Below, piece by piece: positions 16,617-25,205 of a stretch of DNA of 64,000 bases. Made by a program: the position numbers and the translations under genes. The notes under the pieces were generated by a model. The model worked only from the letters and a program-made list of their open reading frames with translations. It searched no databases and was not told the DNA's origin. Source of the stretch: Solirhodobacter olei (GTDB lineage: Bacteria > Pseudomonadota > Alphaproteobacteria > Rhodobacterales > Rhodobacteraceae); NCBI RefSeq assembly GCF_004010155.1, contig NZ_RRYH01000005.1:62001-126000 (forward strand), written 5' to 3'. The number at the start of each line of letters is the position of its first letter. Positions within the stretch are counted from its first letter, which is position 1.

Positions 16617-17261
16617 CTAGAGGGCGAAGGCCCGCACCTTTTCGAACCCCGGCATGACCGGGGCATTTGCATTGAAGGAGAAACGCCAAGTGATGGCGCC
16701 ATCGATCTTGTGGCCGATCCGGCAGATGCCCAGCGCGCCCTCGGCGAAGAGCGCGGCGATACGGCCGCCCTCCTTCAGCTGCGCGGCGATCGCCTCGGGC
16801 AGCACCTCGATCGCACCTTCGACGACGATGGCGTCGTAGGGTCCCTGCTGCGGGGCGCCCGCGGCGGGCGCGCCCGAAACCAGCGTGACATTCGGCACGG
16901 AGGCGAGCGCGGCCTGCGCGGCCTCCGCCAGCGCGCCCTCCTCGACCGAGACGACCTCGCCCGCCAGATGCGCGATCAGCGCAGCGGAATAGCCGAGGCC
17001 GCAGCCGAGATCGAGCACCCGCTCGCCCTGCTGCAGGTCGAGCCCGTCGAGCATCTTGGCCAGCGTCCGGGGCTCCAGCATCACCCGGCCGTTGCCGAGG
17101 GCGAAGTTCTCGCCCGCATAGGCGGCCTCGCGCCGGGCTTCCGGAACGAAGGCCTCCCGCGGCACGGTCAGCATGGCTTCTATGATCGGGAACTTCGTCA
17201 CGTCGGAGGGACGGACCTGGGTATCGACCATGACGGTGCGGCGGGCGGCGAAGTCGGGCAT
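16617..17261 (-). CDS. PCMT-family protein (L-isoaspartate O-methyltransferase-like)
   Basis: SAM-binding protein of 214 residues in the protein-L-isoaspartate methyltransferase family. The SAM motif [20 protein letters not shown] and the post-motif VVSVEEG are clear, and the N-terminal region [12 protein letters not shown] is that of the alphaproteobacterial group. This group often lacks residues of true repair enzymes, so repair activity is not certain. The start at 17261 gives the conserved MPDFAARR beginning; a longer frame to 17513 would run through the tRNA-like sequence. First gene of the PCMT-TolC-PopZ-like set. Confidence 0.85.
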   Translation of the reverse strand: MPDFAARRTVMVDTQVRPSDVTKFPIIEAMLTVPREAFVPEARREAAYAGENFALGNGRVMLEPRTLAKMLDGLDLQQGERVLDLGCGLGYSAALIAHLAGEVVSVEEGALAEAAQAALASVPNVTLVSGAPAAGAPQQGPYDAIVVEGAIEVLPEAIAAQLKEGGRIAALFAEGALGICRIGHKIDGAITWRFSFNANAPVMPGFEKVRAFAL

Positions 17262-17388
17262 GTCTGAACTCGTCGGTCTAGTTTCCTTGCCGACTATTGC
17301 CACATAAGATCGGCCTCGGCAACCACGTCCGGCGGCGCGGAATGGCTTGCGTGGCATAAACACATGGTATACGTGGGTCGCCGCCCGA

Positions 17389-17462
17389 GGCGAGTTGGCG
17401 GAGAGGTTACGCAGCGGATTGCAAATCCGTGTAGACCGGTTCGGCTGGTGTACCCGCTTCTG
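17389..17462 (+). pseudogene. tRNA-Cys(GCA) remnant with broken T-arm and no CCA end
   Basis: The 5' half reads as tRNA-Cys: acceptor GGCGAGT, D-arm with GGTTA loop, and an anticodon arm with loop TTGCAAA (anticodon GCA). The 3' part is abnormal. The T-stem arms ACCGG and GGTGT pair at only two of five positions, the T-loop is TTCGGCT instead of TTCGAxT, the acceptor partner ACCCGCT gives one mismatch and one G-T pair, and the end is TCTGG rather than TCCA. Compared with usual alphaproteobacterial tRNA-Cys the length is unchanged and the changes are substitutions crowded in the last 23 bases. Probably non-functional. Confidence 0.6.
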
Positions 17463-18200
17463 GGTACTGTTCCAACTACCCGTTGTTTTCCGCCGGGGAT
17501 TCGCGATCAGCACCCCTTGCGCGAAGTTTGGATCGGGTTCGCCCGTACTCGTTCACACAACTCAGCATAGTAACCCGCCTGATCAACCCGCGTGACGTGG
17601 CTGTGGTCAGGCGTACGCACACGGTGCGAAGGTCCTACCTCGCCACGGCGCAGGGTTAGATTCGTCTAATCGGCCAACCGAAAATGCGCCCGGACGCTTC
17701 GGGCCGCACGGTTGCGCAGAATCGGATTGGCGGTGCTGTTCGCGACGGGGGTGCCACGGAAGTTCCTCCGCCCTTTCCGGATCCTTCAAGCCATCGGCTC
17801 AGTCGTTTCGAGGTTGCTGGCCGATCCATGCCGAAGTCGTAGCCACAATACGGCCGTTCCGGCCAGGCGCGGCAACGTCTCCTCGACTTGGCCCGATCCG
17901 CCTTCGGCACCAACAGGTTCGAGACTATGAGCGGGGCATGACCGAAAGCGCGAAGGGCGGCAAACGCCTCGCGATGAAGTCCGAGGTCAGCGTCGAGGGG
18001 AAAGGCAAGACAGATGACAATCTGACCGGAGACGACGACGCCCCCCCCCCCCCGCGGAGCGCCGGATCTTCCGAGATGGGACGAGGACGTGACAGGGTTG
18101 TCCGAAGCGCGTTAGCGAGCCGCGCACCGGATCTGGCGGCCCAGGCGCGCCAGTTCGCGTAGCACTTTCCAGGTGGAGGGCGCACTCATCCCGTCGGCCC
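17463..18200. other. unrecognised spacer, possible relic region with C13 tract
   Basis: About 740 bases with no gene I can support on either strand. Frames are short and their translations match no family I know. It lies between a decayed tRNA and a glycan operon, a usual place for old integrations, but no integrase or transposase motif was found. A 13-C run is at 18041-18053. Confidence 0.5.
18041..18053. repeat. homopolymer of 13 C
   Basis: Thirteen consecutive C after GACGACGACG. By eye it is the longest single-base run in the window. It is either a slip-prone tract or a spot of uncertain base count. Confidence 0.9.
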
Positions 18201-19055
18201 CTAACTGCCCAGCGTCCCCGACAACACCCCCCGGAAGAAGCCCAGCTGCTTGGCCCGCTTGCGCCGCGACAGCAGGACCAGCGGCGAGAGGAGTTGCGTC
18301 GTAGCGGAAAGAAGGGCGCGGGCGGCGGCGAGGGGCTGGCCGTGCTTGCGGGCGGCGTAGACCCGGCTGCGCCCCATGTGCCAGGCCTTAAGCGCCGCGA
18401 CCTCGGCGTTCCGCACGCTCGATCGGCCGCCCTGGTGCCGCACGACCGCGGAGCGGATGAACATGAGAGGGCCACGTTCCGCCTTCAGGCGCAGGCTCAG
18501 GTCGTCGTCCTCGTGGTAGAGGAAGATCAACGGATCGAAGCCGCCCACCGCCTCAAAATCGGCGCGGCGCAGGAAGAGCGCGGCCCCGGAGAGGACAGGG
18601 ACTTCGCGATCCGCCTCCGGCCAGCCTCGGGGCAGGCGTGCGGCGCGGGGCAGCAGCACCGATCCGCGCTTGAAATAGGCGCTGCCGTCGGCCTCCTCGA
18701 TGCGGGGATTGAAGCCCGACGCCCCGGGGTAGCGCCCCGTGGCGGCGACCAGCGCCTCCAGAGCGCCAGGGGCGAGGGTGGCATCGGGGTTGAGGAAAAG
18801 CAGATACTCGGTTGTCGCGAGGGCCGCGCCCTGGTTGCAGGCGACACCGAAGCCGCGGTTCTCCGGGTTGCGGATCAGCCGGGCGCCGTGGCGGGCGGCG
18901 GCGGCCTCCAGCGCGGCGGCATCAGAGGACGCGTTGTCGACCAGGACCACCGGCGACGAGGGCGGCAGCGAGGCCAGCATCTGAGGGATCACCGCCATGC
19001 TGTTGTAGCAGACGGAGACGATGGTGACGCGATCAGGGGCGGAAGCTTCGCTCAT
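18201..19055 (-). CDS. GT2 glycosyltransferase, rhamnosyltransferase-like
   Basis: Cytoplasmic or membrane-associated GT2 enzyme of 284 residues that should add a sugar to a lipid-linked glycan. GT-A motifs: VTIVSVCYNSMAVIPQML, VVLVDNASSD, NPENRGFGVACNQGA, the DxD equivalent FLNPDATL, and FLYHEDDDLSLRLKAERG with the catalytic ED. This is the WbbL/rhamnosyl type. The C-terminal LSPLVLLSRRKRAKQLGFFRG is basic and may bind membrane. It is last in the operon with the NusG paralogue and WecA-like genes. I would expect more glycosyltransferases in a full polysaccharide locus, so the operon looks minimal or shortened. Confidence 0.87.
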   Translation of the reverse strand: MSEASAPDRVTIVSVCYNSMAVIPQMLASLPPSSPVVLVDNASSDAAALEAAAARHGARLIRNPENRGFGVACNQGAALATTEYLLFLNPDATLAPGALEALVAATGRYPGASGFNPRIEEADGSAYFKRGSVLLPRAARLPRGWPEADREVPVLSGAALFLRRADFEAVGGFDPLIFLYHEDDDLSLRLKAERGPLMFIRSAVVRHQGGRSSVRNAEVAALKAWHMGRSRVYAARKHGQPLAAARALLSATTQLLSPLVLLSRRKRAKQLGFFRGVLSGTLGS

Positions 19056-19135
19056 GGCTGCGGCTTAGCGGAGCGGCGCGGCCTTGTCATCGCCTTTGGA
19101 GCCGGGGCGGCATGGGCCTCGCCCGCGTCCCCCAC

Positions 19136-19681
19136 TCAGGCCCTGACCAGATCCTCCGGCACGACGCCGACGCGGGTGCGGCGGCCGAGGAGGTCGAGCA
19201 GGAACCAGACCCGGCGGTCGGGGGTGACGGCCTCGATCGTGGCCACGAAATCGGCGAAGGGGCCGCGCAGCAGGCGGACGCGGTCGCCGGGCCCGAGCGT
19301 CTCGGGCGGGGTCAGAAGGCCGTTCTCGTTGCAGCGCAGCTGGAGGTCCTTGATCAGCCCGGGCGGAACGGGGCGCGGGCCTTCGGTGCCGAAACCCACG
19401 AGCCGGGTGACGCCGCGGGTCGAGTTGATCGCGCGCCAGCCCGGACGGGCGGGATCGAAGCTGACGAAGACATAGCCGGGAAAGAGCGGGACCCAGGGCA
19501 GGTCCACCCCGGAGGTCCGGCGCGGGTTCGAGGGCAACTTCGGAAGGAACACGTCGAACCCCTGACGGTTCAACCCGCGCAGCGCCATATGGAGCATGTT
19601 CGGCCGCAGCTGGGCGACATACCAGGGGGCATCGTCGTCCGGCCGGTCCTCGTTGGTCTGCGTCCTGGCGGTCTGGGTCAT
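19136..19681 (-). CDS. NusG paralogue (RfaH/UpxY-like antiterminator)
   Basis: Transcription elongation factor paralogue of 181 residues. The N-terminal NGN domain starts at PWYVAQLRPNMLHMALRGL and includes VPLFPGYVFVSFDP. A C-terminal KOW domain has LGPGDRVRLLRGPFADFVA. It lies between a WecA-like transferase and a glycosyltransferase, as specialised NusG proteins often do, and so probably lets polymerase read through this operon. Two starts are possible: 19681, used here, leaves 4 bases after the upstream stop; 19699 would overlap it. Neither has a clear ribosome site. No ops-type sequence was recognised. Confidence 0.85.
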   Translation of the reverse strand: MTQTARTQTNEDRPDDDAPWYVAQLRPNMLHMALRGLNRQGFDVFLPKLPSNPRRTSGVDLPWVPLFPGYVFVSFDPARPGWRAINSTRGVTRLVGFGTEGPRPVPPGLIKDLQLRCNENGLLTPPETLGPGDRVRLLRGPFADFVATIEAVTPDRRVWFLLDLLGRRTRVGVVPEDLVRA

Positions 19682-19685
19682 GCGA

Positions 19686-20864
19686 TCAGCGGGTGGCATC
19701 TTGCAGAACGGGTTCAGACATCTCGGGTTCCACCACCATCACGGGTTCCGGCGCGTGCCCTTCTGCGGGCTCCGGCGCGGGGGCAGGCTGCGGCGCGACG
19801 CGAGGCTCGGGCCGGGTCTGCCCCCGGGCCTTGCGGGCGACCAGACCGTAGGCGAGGCGGTAGAGGACGAGGTTGGCGGCCGCAGCGATCAGAACCAGCG
19901 CCGGGCTCTGCCAGGCCAGAAGGACGGCCATCACGGAGGAGATCAGGGGCAGCGACCACAGCAGCACGCTCGAAAGCGAGTTGCGCAGGACCGGATCGGC
20001 CACCCGCCCTTCCAGCGCCTTGAAGGTCAGGCTGTGCAGATGCAGCCGGTCGGGCTGCCCAACCGCGCCGCCGCCCTTCCCCATCCGCCGGACGATGGAA
20101 TAGAGCGTCTCGCTGACCGGGTAGATGACCACCAGAAGGCCGATGACGGGCGAGATATCGGCGTGCCGTGCCGGCAGTGCCACGGCAAAGGCCGCGATCA
20201 GGAAGCCCATGGAATAGGCGCCGGCATCGCCGAGGAAGATATAGCCGCGCGGGAAGTTGATCAGGAAGAAGCCGCCGACGCCGGCCATGCTGAGAAGGAC
20301 GATGGAGAGCAGGGCGTAATCGCCCTCGATCCCGGCGATGGCGGCAAAGGCGCCGAGCAGGATCATCGCGGTGCCCGCGGCAAGCCCGTTGCAACCGTCG
20401 ATGATGTTCATCGCATTGGCCACGCCGCCGATGGCGAAGCCGGTGAACAGCACCGCGACTGCCGGCACGCCAAGGAGCACGTCCACCGGCCAGAGGTCGA
20501 GGTGATGCAGCGAATAGCCGGTCAGCTCTGCGAAGAGGGCGCCGGCGAAGATGGTGGCGAGGAAGCGGGCGCGGACGCCGACCTTCTTGGTCAGGTCCTC
20601 CCACAGGCCAGCGGTGAAGGCGGGCAGCGCCCCCAGCACCACGAACCACCAGAGCGGCCCGCCGTGGGTGAGCAGCGCGCCCCCGAGAAGCAGCCCGCCG
20701 GCCAGGCCGAGCCCGCCGACGCGGGGCACAGCGCCTTGATGGATCTTCTGGGCCCCCTGTACGCCGTCCAGCGTCAGGTGCCCGTGAAGGTGGCAGGTTC
20801 GAACAAGAAGCCAGCAGGTGATCAATGAACCCGCGAATGCAACAAATGGCGGCAGCATAGACAT
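19686..20864 (-). CDS. MraY/WecA-family sugar-1-phosphate transferase
   Basis: Polytopic membrane enzyme of 392 residues that should transfer a sugar-1-phosphate (often GlcNAc-1-P) to undecaprenyl phosphate, the first step of a glycan. About 10-11 membrane segments. Family motifs: GAQKIHQGAVPRVGGLGL, VANAMNIIDGCNGLAAG (the Asn-Asp catalytic loop), GDAGAYSMGF and the His-rich DRLHLHSLTF. The C-terminal about 45 residues are Pro/Glu-rich and disordered. ATG 20864 has GGGAGT 9 bases upstream, better than the GTG at 20891. It leads the operon with the NusG paralogue and GT2. Confidence 0.9.
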   Translation of the reverse strand: MSMLPPFVAFAGSLITCWLLVRTCHLHGHLTLDGVQGAQKIHQGAVPRVGGLGLAGGLLLGGALLTHGGPLWWFVVLGALPAFTAGLWEDLTKKVGVRARFLATIFAGALFAELTGYSLHHLDLWPVDVLLGVPAVAVLFTGFAIGGVANAMNIIDGCNGLAAGTAMILLGAFAAIAGIEGDYALLSIVLLSMAGVGGFFLINFPRGYIFLGDAGAYSMGFLIAAFAVALPARHADISPVIGLLVVIYPVSETLYSIVRRMGKGGGAVGQPDRLHLHSLTFKALEGRVADPVLRNSLSSVLLWSLPLISSVMAVLLAWQSPALVLIAAAANLVLYRLAYGLVARKARGQTRPEPRVAPQPAPAPEPAEGHAPEPVMVVEPEMSEPVLQDATR

Positions 20865-21606
20865 CAATAAAGACTCCCACTCGGTGCGCACCGGCTAACT
20901 GCCGGCCAAAAACAAACCAGCCGGCAAAACAGGGCCGGCATTCTCACGCACCGCACGGCCCCCACCCTGGAGGCGATTACTGTTCACGTCCCCCGATCCA
21001 TCAGGCGCAACCCTGAGGAGACAACCGAGGCCGCCCAAAACGGCCCATAACTGGGAAAAACAACGTGCAAAGGCCGCGCCGGACAGGGGTCTACCCCTCC
21101 GAATTCGACAGCCCTGCCAAGTCCCACTCCCAATCAACGATGACGCTAGGCGATCAGTATGACGGTTTCAACACGAACGTTTCCCGTGTCCTATTTTTGC
21201 CATGTTTCGTTGTACCGAAGCGATCACATGCCCTAGATTGAAACCAATCATCCCGGCTGCAACCGTGGCGAGCCCTATATGCTGTAGGCCCGGATCAAGA
21301 AGACACAAAAGAATCGCCCGCTCCCCACTTTGCTGAAAAATGTGGCACGGCTCGCACGCTGGCCCAGCGGCCCCGCACGCTGGCCGATTGCCACTCTCCC
21401 GCCGAGAGAATCAGCCCGGCCGCCACGCGCCTCCGACACGGACGCGATCGGCGACAGTCACGCCCGTCGCGCCACCCTGTCCCCATGCGGGCGACAGCAG
21501 GGCGAGAAATCGGCCGCGGCACCCCGCATCCTGCCTGTGGTAACGGAGCATTAATACACAATCCGTAGCGTCGAGATCGGGGTGCATACAAAGATATGGT
21601 GGAATT
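20865..21606. promoter_or_regulatory. 742-base leader and regulatory region of the glycan operon
   Basis: No gene recognised on either strand. Reading towards the WecA-like gene it holds three GCCGGC blocks (20901, 20920, 20934) with T-rich loops, and the palindrome GGTGCGCACC (20883-20892). At 21130-21260 is a relatively AT-rich stretch with inverted repeats GGTTTCAA/TTGAAACC (21164-21171 and 21238-21245) and ACACG/CGTGT (21171-21175 and 21185-21189). This suits a promoter with operators and a structured leader. The same gap must also hold the promoter of the divergent cyclase gene. Confidence 0.5.
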
Positions 21607-22710
21607 GTGCGATCAGATCCGGACGGGGCATTGGCCGCGGGGCTGCCGAACCTGGCCCAGCAAATGGGGATATCAGCGGCCGAGTTGCGACACCGTAAGG
21701 AGCTTCTGGGCTTCACCCCCGCCCATGCCGAATCGCTCGCCGGGCTGCGCGCCATCGCGCTCGCCGAGGTCGACGGGTTGGTCGAAGAATTCTGTCGCCG
21801 CCAGCTTGCCGTCCCGGCGATCCGCGCGCTGATCGGCGACCGCGACACGATCCTGCGCCTTGGCGCGGCGATGCGGGCCTATGTGCTGAGGATGTTCGAG
21901 GGCAGCTATGACATCGGCTATGCCAACTCCCGCCTCCGCGTCGGGCAGGTCCATGCCCGGCTCGGGGTGGCCCCCAACCTCTACATCGCGGCGCTGCATA
22001 TGCTGGAGTCTCTGGTGGAGGAGCGGATCGGCAAGACCCCTTGCCCTGCGCTGCACAAGCTCTTCCTGCTCGACCTGCAATTCGCCTTCGACGCCTATGT
22101 CCACGGCCTCAGCGGCGAACTTGCCCGTACCCGCGACGAGATCCGCCACCATTCCCAGGCGCTCGAACGCGCCTTCGAGGAACGCATGGCGGAGGCGCTG
22201 CGCGATGCCGATACCGATCCGCTTTCCGGCCTGCGCAGCCGGCGGGGGTTCGAGGCCGTCTTCGCCCGGGAATGGGAGATCGCGCTTGCCACCGGCGTGG
22301 ACCTGACCATCGCGGTGCTCGACCTCGACGGTTTCAAGCGGATCAACGACAGCAAGGGCCACCTGGAAGGCGACCGCGTCATCCAGGTTGTCGGCCAGGT
22401 CATCGCCGCGGCGCGGCGGTCGGCCGATTTCGCCTTCCGCATCGGCGGCGACGAATTCTGCCTGATCCTGCCGATGACCGGCCGACGCGAGGCCACTGCC
22501 GCCTGCGAGCGGCTTCGCGCCCGGATCGGCGAGGCGCTCGGCGGCGAGGTGACGATCAGCTACGGGCTGGCCGCGCTCCGGGGCAGTGGGGCGGCGATGC
22601 CGAGGGATCTTCTGGCCGAGGCAGACCGCGCGCTCTACCGGATGAAGGCCGCACCCGGGCCGGCACGGGGCGGGGCGCTGCTGCGGGTGGCGGCGAAGGT
22701 GCCGGCCTAG
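21607..22710 (+). CDS. globin-coupled sensor diguanylate cyclase
   Basis: Soluble enzyme of 367 residues that makes cyclic di-GMP in response to a heme-bound gas (usually oxygen). Residues 10-165 form a protoglobin-type sensor; the likely proximal heme His is His116 in VGQVHARLGV. A helical linker follows, then the GGDEF domain with the active loop GGDEF at 280-284. The inhibitory I-site RSAD lies 5 residues before it (271-274), so it should be active and product-inhibited. The start is a GTG with a weak GGTGGA site; ATG 21664 is an alternative that would cut the sensor. It is divergent from the glycan operon. Confidence 0.87.
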   Translation: MRSDPDGALAAGLPNLAQQMGISAAELRHRKELLGFTPAHAESLAGLRAIALAEVDGLVEEFCRRQLAVPAIRALIGDRDTILRLGAAMRAYVLRMFEGSYDIGYANSRLRVGQVHARLGVAPNLYIAALHMLESLVEERIGKTPCPALHKLFLLDLQFAFDAYVHGLSGELARTRDEIRHHSQALERAFEERMAEALRDADTDPLSGLRSRRGFEAVFAREWEIALATGVDLTIAVLDLDGFKRINDSKGHLEGDRVIQVVGQVIAAARRSADFAFRIGGDEFCLILPMTGRREATAACERLRARIGEALGGEVTISYGLAALRGSGAAMPRDLLAEADRALYRMKAAPGPARGGALLRVAAKVPA

Positions 22711-22760
22711 GCTCGCCTTGCACCCGGGGGGGGCGAAGGCCTAGATGGGGGCAAAAGCTG

Positions 22761-24602
22761 ATGAGGTTGCCCATGACGATCCCCCTGCCCCGCCCCGTCT
22801 TCGATGCCGATGCCAAAGGCGGCAAGGATCTGGGCAAGCTGCCCGACTGGGATCTGACCGACCTCTATACCGCGCCCGATGCGCCGGAGTTCAAGCGCGA
22901 CCTCGCCTGGGTCGCCGAGGCCTGCCAGGGCTTCGCGAAGGATTACGAGGGCAAGCTTGCCACGCTCGACGCCGCCGGGATGCTGGAATGCATCCGCCGC
23001 TACGAGGCGATCGAGGTGACCGCCGGGCGGATCATGTCTTACGCCGGGCTGCGCTATTACCAGAACACGCTCGACGCGACGCGCGCCAAGGTTCTGGGCG
23101 ACGCGCAGGAGGCGATCACCGATGCCACCACGCCGCTGGTCTTCTTCACGCTGGAGTTCAACCGCCTTGAGGAGGCGCATCTGCAGGCTCTGCTGACCGC
23201 GCATGCCGATCTCGCGCGCTATGCCTCGATGTTCCGGCGGATGCGGGCGATGCGGCCGCACCAGCTTTCCGACGAGATGGAGCGGCTGCTGCACGACCAG
23301 TCTGCCGTCGGCGCCTCGGCATGGAACAAGCTTTTCGACGAGACCATGGCTGGCCTCGAATTCACCGTCGCGGACGAGGAGGAGCCGCTGAGCCTGGAGG
23401 CGACGCTGGACCTGTTGACCGATCCGGTCCGCGACCGGCGCGAGGCCGGCGCGAGGGCGCTGGCCGAGGTTTTCGGCAAGAACGTCAAGCTCTTCGCGCG
23501 GGTTCACAACACGCTCGCCAAGGAGAAGGAGATCGAGGACCGCTGGCGCAAGATGCCCTCGGCCCAGACCAGCCGGCACCTGTCGAACGATGTCGAGCCG
23601 GAAGTGGTCGAGGCGCTTCGCAACGCCGTGGTCGCCGCCTATCCCAAGCTCTCGCACCGCTACTATGCGCTGAAGGCGAAATGGATGGGCCTCGACACGC
23701 TGCAGGTCTGGGACCGGAACGCGCCGCTGCCGATCGAGCCGCCGCGGACGGTGGGCTGGGAAGAGGCGAAGGCCACCGTGCTCGGCGCCTACGGTGCCTT
23801 CTCGCCCAAGATGGCGGAGATCGCGCAGCCGTTCTTCGACAAGGGCTGGATCGACGCCGGCGTGAAGCCCGGCAAGGCGCCCGGCGCCTTCGCGCATCCG
23901 ACCGTCACCACCGCGCACCCCTATGTGCTCTTGAACTACCTCGGCAAGCCGCGCGACGTGATGACGCTGGCGCATGAACTGGGCCATGGCGTCCACCAGG
24001 TTCTGGCCGCGGGCCAGGGGGAGCTTCTGGCCTCCACCCCGCTGACGCTGGCGGAAACCGCGAGCGTCTTCGGCGAAATGCTGACCTTCCGCCGCCTCCT
24101 CGACCAGGCGAAGACGCCGACGGAGCGCAAGACGCTGCTGGCCGGCAAGGTGGAGGACATGATCAACACCGTCGTCCGCCAGATCGCGTTTTACGATTTC
24201 GAGTGCAAGCTGCACGCCGCGCGGCGGCAGGGCGAGCTGATGCCGGAAGACATCAACGCGCTCTGGATGTCGGTGCAGGCGGAAAGCCTCGGGCCGGTCT
24301 TCGAATACATGGATGGGTACGAGACCTTCTGGTCCTACATACCGCATTTCATCCATTCGCCCTTCTACGTCTACGCCTATGCCTTCGGCGACGGGCTGGT
24401 GAACGCGCTCTATGCCGTCTACGCCGAGGGCGCGCCGGGCTTTCAGGAGAAGTACTTCGACATGCTCCGCGCCGGCGGCTCGATGCATCACAAGGAACTT
24501 CTGGCGCCCTTCGGGCTGGACCTCACCGATCCGGCCTTCTGGGACAAGGGCCTTTCGATGATCGCGGGCTTCATCGACGAGCTCGAGGCGATGGAGGAGT
24601 GA
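22761..24602 (+). CDS. pepF: oligoendopeptidase F (M3 family)
   Basis: Cytoplasmic zinc peptidase of 613 residues that cleaves short peptides. The zinc motif HELGHGVHQ is followed about 25 residues later by the Glu ligand in LTLAETASVFGEML. The N-terminal LPDWDLTDLYTAPD is the family hallmark and the length is normal. ATG 22761 follows GGGGGC; a second ATG is 12 bases further. The frame is open far upstream through the cyclase gene but that part has no sense. Its stop overlaps the GTG start of the next gene. Confidence 0.92.
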   Translation: MRLPMTIPLPRPVFDADAKGGKDLGKLPDWDLTDLYTAPDAPEFKRDLAWVAEACQGFAKDYEGKLATLDAAGMLECIRRYEAIEVTAGRIMSYAGLRYYQNTLDATRAKVLGDAQEAITDATTPLVFFTLEFNRLEEAHLQALLTAHADLARYASMFRRMRAMRPHQLSDEMERLLHDQSAVGASAWNKLFDETMAGLEFTVADEEEPLSLEATLDLLTDPVRDRREAGARALAEVFGKNVKLFARVHNTLAKEKEIEDRWRKMPSAQTSRHLSNDVEPEVVEALRNAVVAAYPKLSHRYYALKAKWMGLDTLQVWDRNAPLPIEPPRTVGWEEAKATVLGAYGAFSPKMAEIAQPFFDKGWIDAGVKPGKAPGAFAHPTVTTAHPYVLLNYLGKPRDVMTLAHELGHGVHQVLAAGQGELLASTPLTLAETASVFGEMLTFRRLLDQAKTPTERKTLLAGKVEDMINTVVRQIAFYDFECKLHAARRQGELMPEDINALWMSVQAESLGPVFEYMDGYETFWSYIPHFIHSPFYVYAYAFGDGLVNALYAVYAEGAPGFQEKYFDMLRAGGSMHHKELLAPFGLDLTDPAFWDKGLSMIAGFIDELEAMEE

Positions 24603-25078
24603 ACCTCGGCTACGAGCGGCTCGGGGCGGAAGACGCCCCCCGCGTCGCGCATCTGACGCTCCGCCCCGGGCAGGACCAGTTCACCGCGGTCCCCGCGCAG
24701 CGCCTTGCCGCGCTGCGGCCGGGGGAGGACCCCTGGGGCGTTCTGTGGGACGACGTGCTGGCCGGGTTCCTGATCATCGACCGCTACTATTCCAGCCAGT
24801 ACGACTTCGCCCGCTCCGGTGAGCCGGGCCTGCGCTCCGTCCTGATCGACGCGGCCCGTCAGGGCGAGGGCATCGGCACAGCAGCGATGGAGGCGCTTCC
24901 GGCGCTGATGCAGGCGGAATACCCGCAGGCGCGCAGCCTCGTTCTGACGGTAAACCGGCAGAACCCGGGCGCGCTGGCGGTCTACCTGCGGGCAGGCTTC
25001 GTCGATACCGGCACACTTTTCCTCGGCGGGCGGGCGGGGCCGCAGCATATCCTTAGGATGCCCCTGAAGGCGCGCTGA
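24599..25078 (+). CDS. GNAT family N-acetyltransferase
   Basis: Acetyl-CoA-dependent acyltransferase of 159 residues. The CoA-binding motif A is SVLIDAARQGEGIGTAAMEAL and motif B is VNRQNPGALAVYLRAGFVDTG. The start is a GTG inside the pepF stop (GTGA), with GGAGGA just upstream, so translation is likely coupled. Small GNATs of this type act on small molecules or protein N-termini; the substrate is unknown. Confidence 0.82.
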   Translation: MNLGYERLGAEDAPRVAHLTLRPGQDQFTAVPAQRLAALRPGEDPWGVLWDDVLAGFLIIDRYYSSQYDFARSGEPGLRSVLIDAARQGEGIGTAAMEALPALMQAEYPQARSLVLTVNRQNPGALAVYLRAGFVDTGTLFLGGRAGPQHILRMPLKAR

Positions 25079-25090
25079 CGGGCAGCGCGG

Positions 25091-25182
25091 CGCCGGGGGT
25101 TTTCCACCCCCGGACCCCCGGAGAGTATTTTGCCAAGGAAATGCGGGCCCGCCTTTTCCTGGCCCAAATACTCCCGCCGGAG
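25091..25182. terminator. inverted pair of 3'-end repeat elements (copies C and D), probable two-way terminator
   Basis: Copy C (25091-25140) is inverted relative to copy D (25151-25182). The arms AGTATTTTGCCAAGGAAA and TTTTCCTGGCCCAAATACT can pair around a GGGCCC centre. It lies between convergent GNAT and quinone oxidoreductase genes, so it may end transcripts from both sides. Confidence 0.6.
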
Positions 25183-25205
25183 GCAAGCCCGCGCGCGCGA
25201 GCCTT

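Noticed and set aside
14541-17267. Plus-strand open frame of 908 codons opposite the PopZ-like, TolC and PCMT genes
   Set aside because: Translation is rich in Arg, Gly and His and matches no family; it is the mirror of three well-supported minus-strand genes in GC-rich DNA.
17389-17462. Calling this a functional tRNA-Cys
   Set aside because: Three of five T-stem pairs fail, the conserved T-loop A is changed, and the CCA end is absent.
17938-18162. 74-codon plus-strand frame containing the C13 tract
   Set aside because: No ribosome site, no family match, and the frame depends on the exact length of the C run.
17463-18200. Integrase or transposase remnant beside the tRNA
   Set aside because: Read in all frames, no catalytic motif or terminal inverted repeat could be supported.
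20865-21606. ops/JUMPStart element for the NusG paralogue
   Set aside because: No GGCGGTAGC-like sequence was found in the leader; only the hairpins can be reported.
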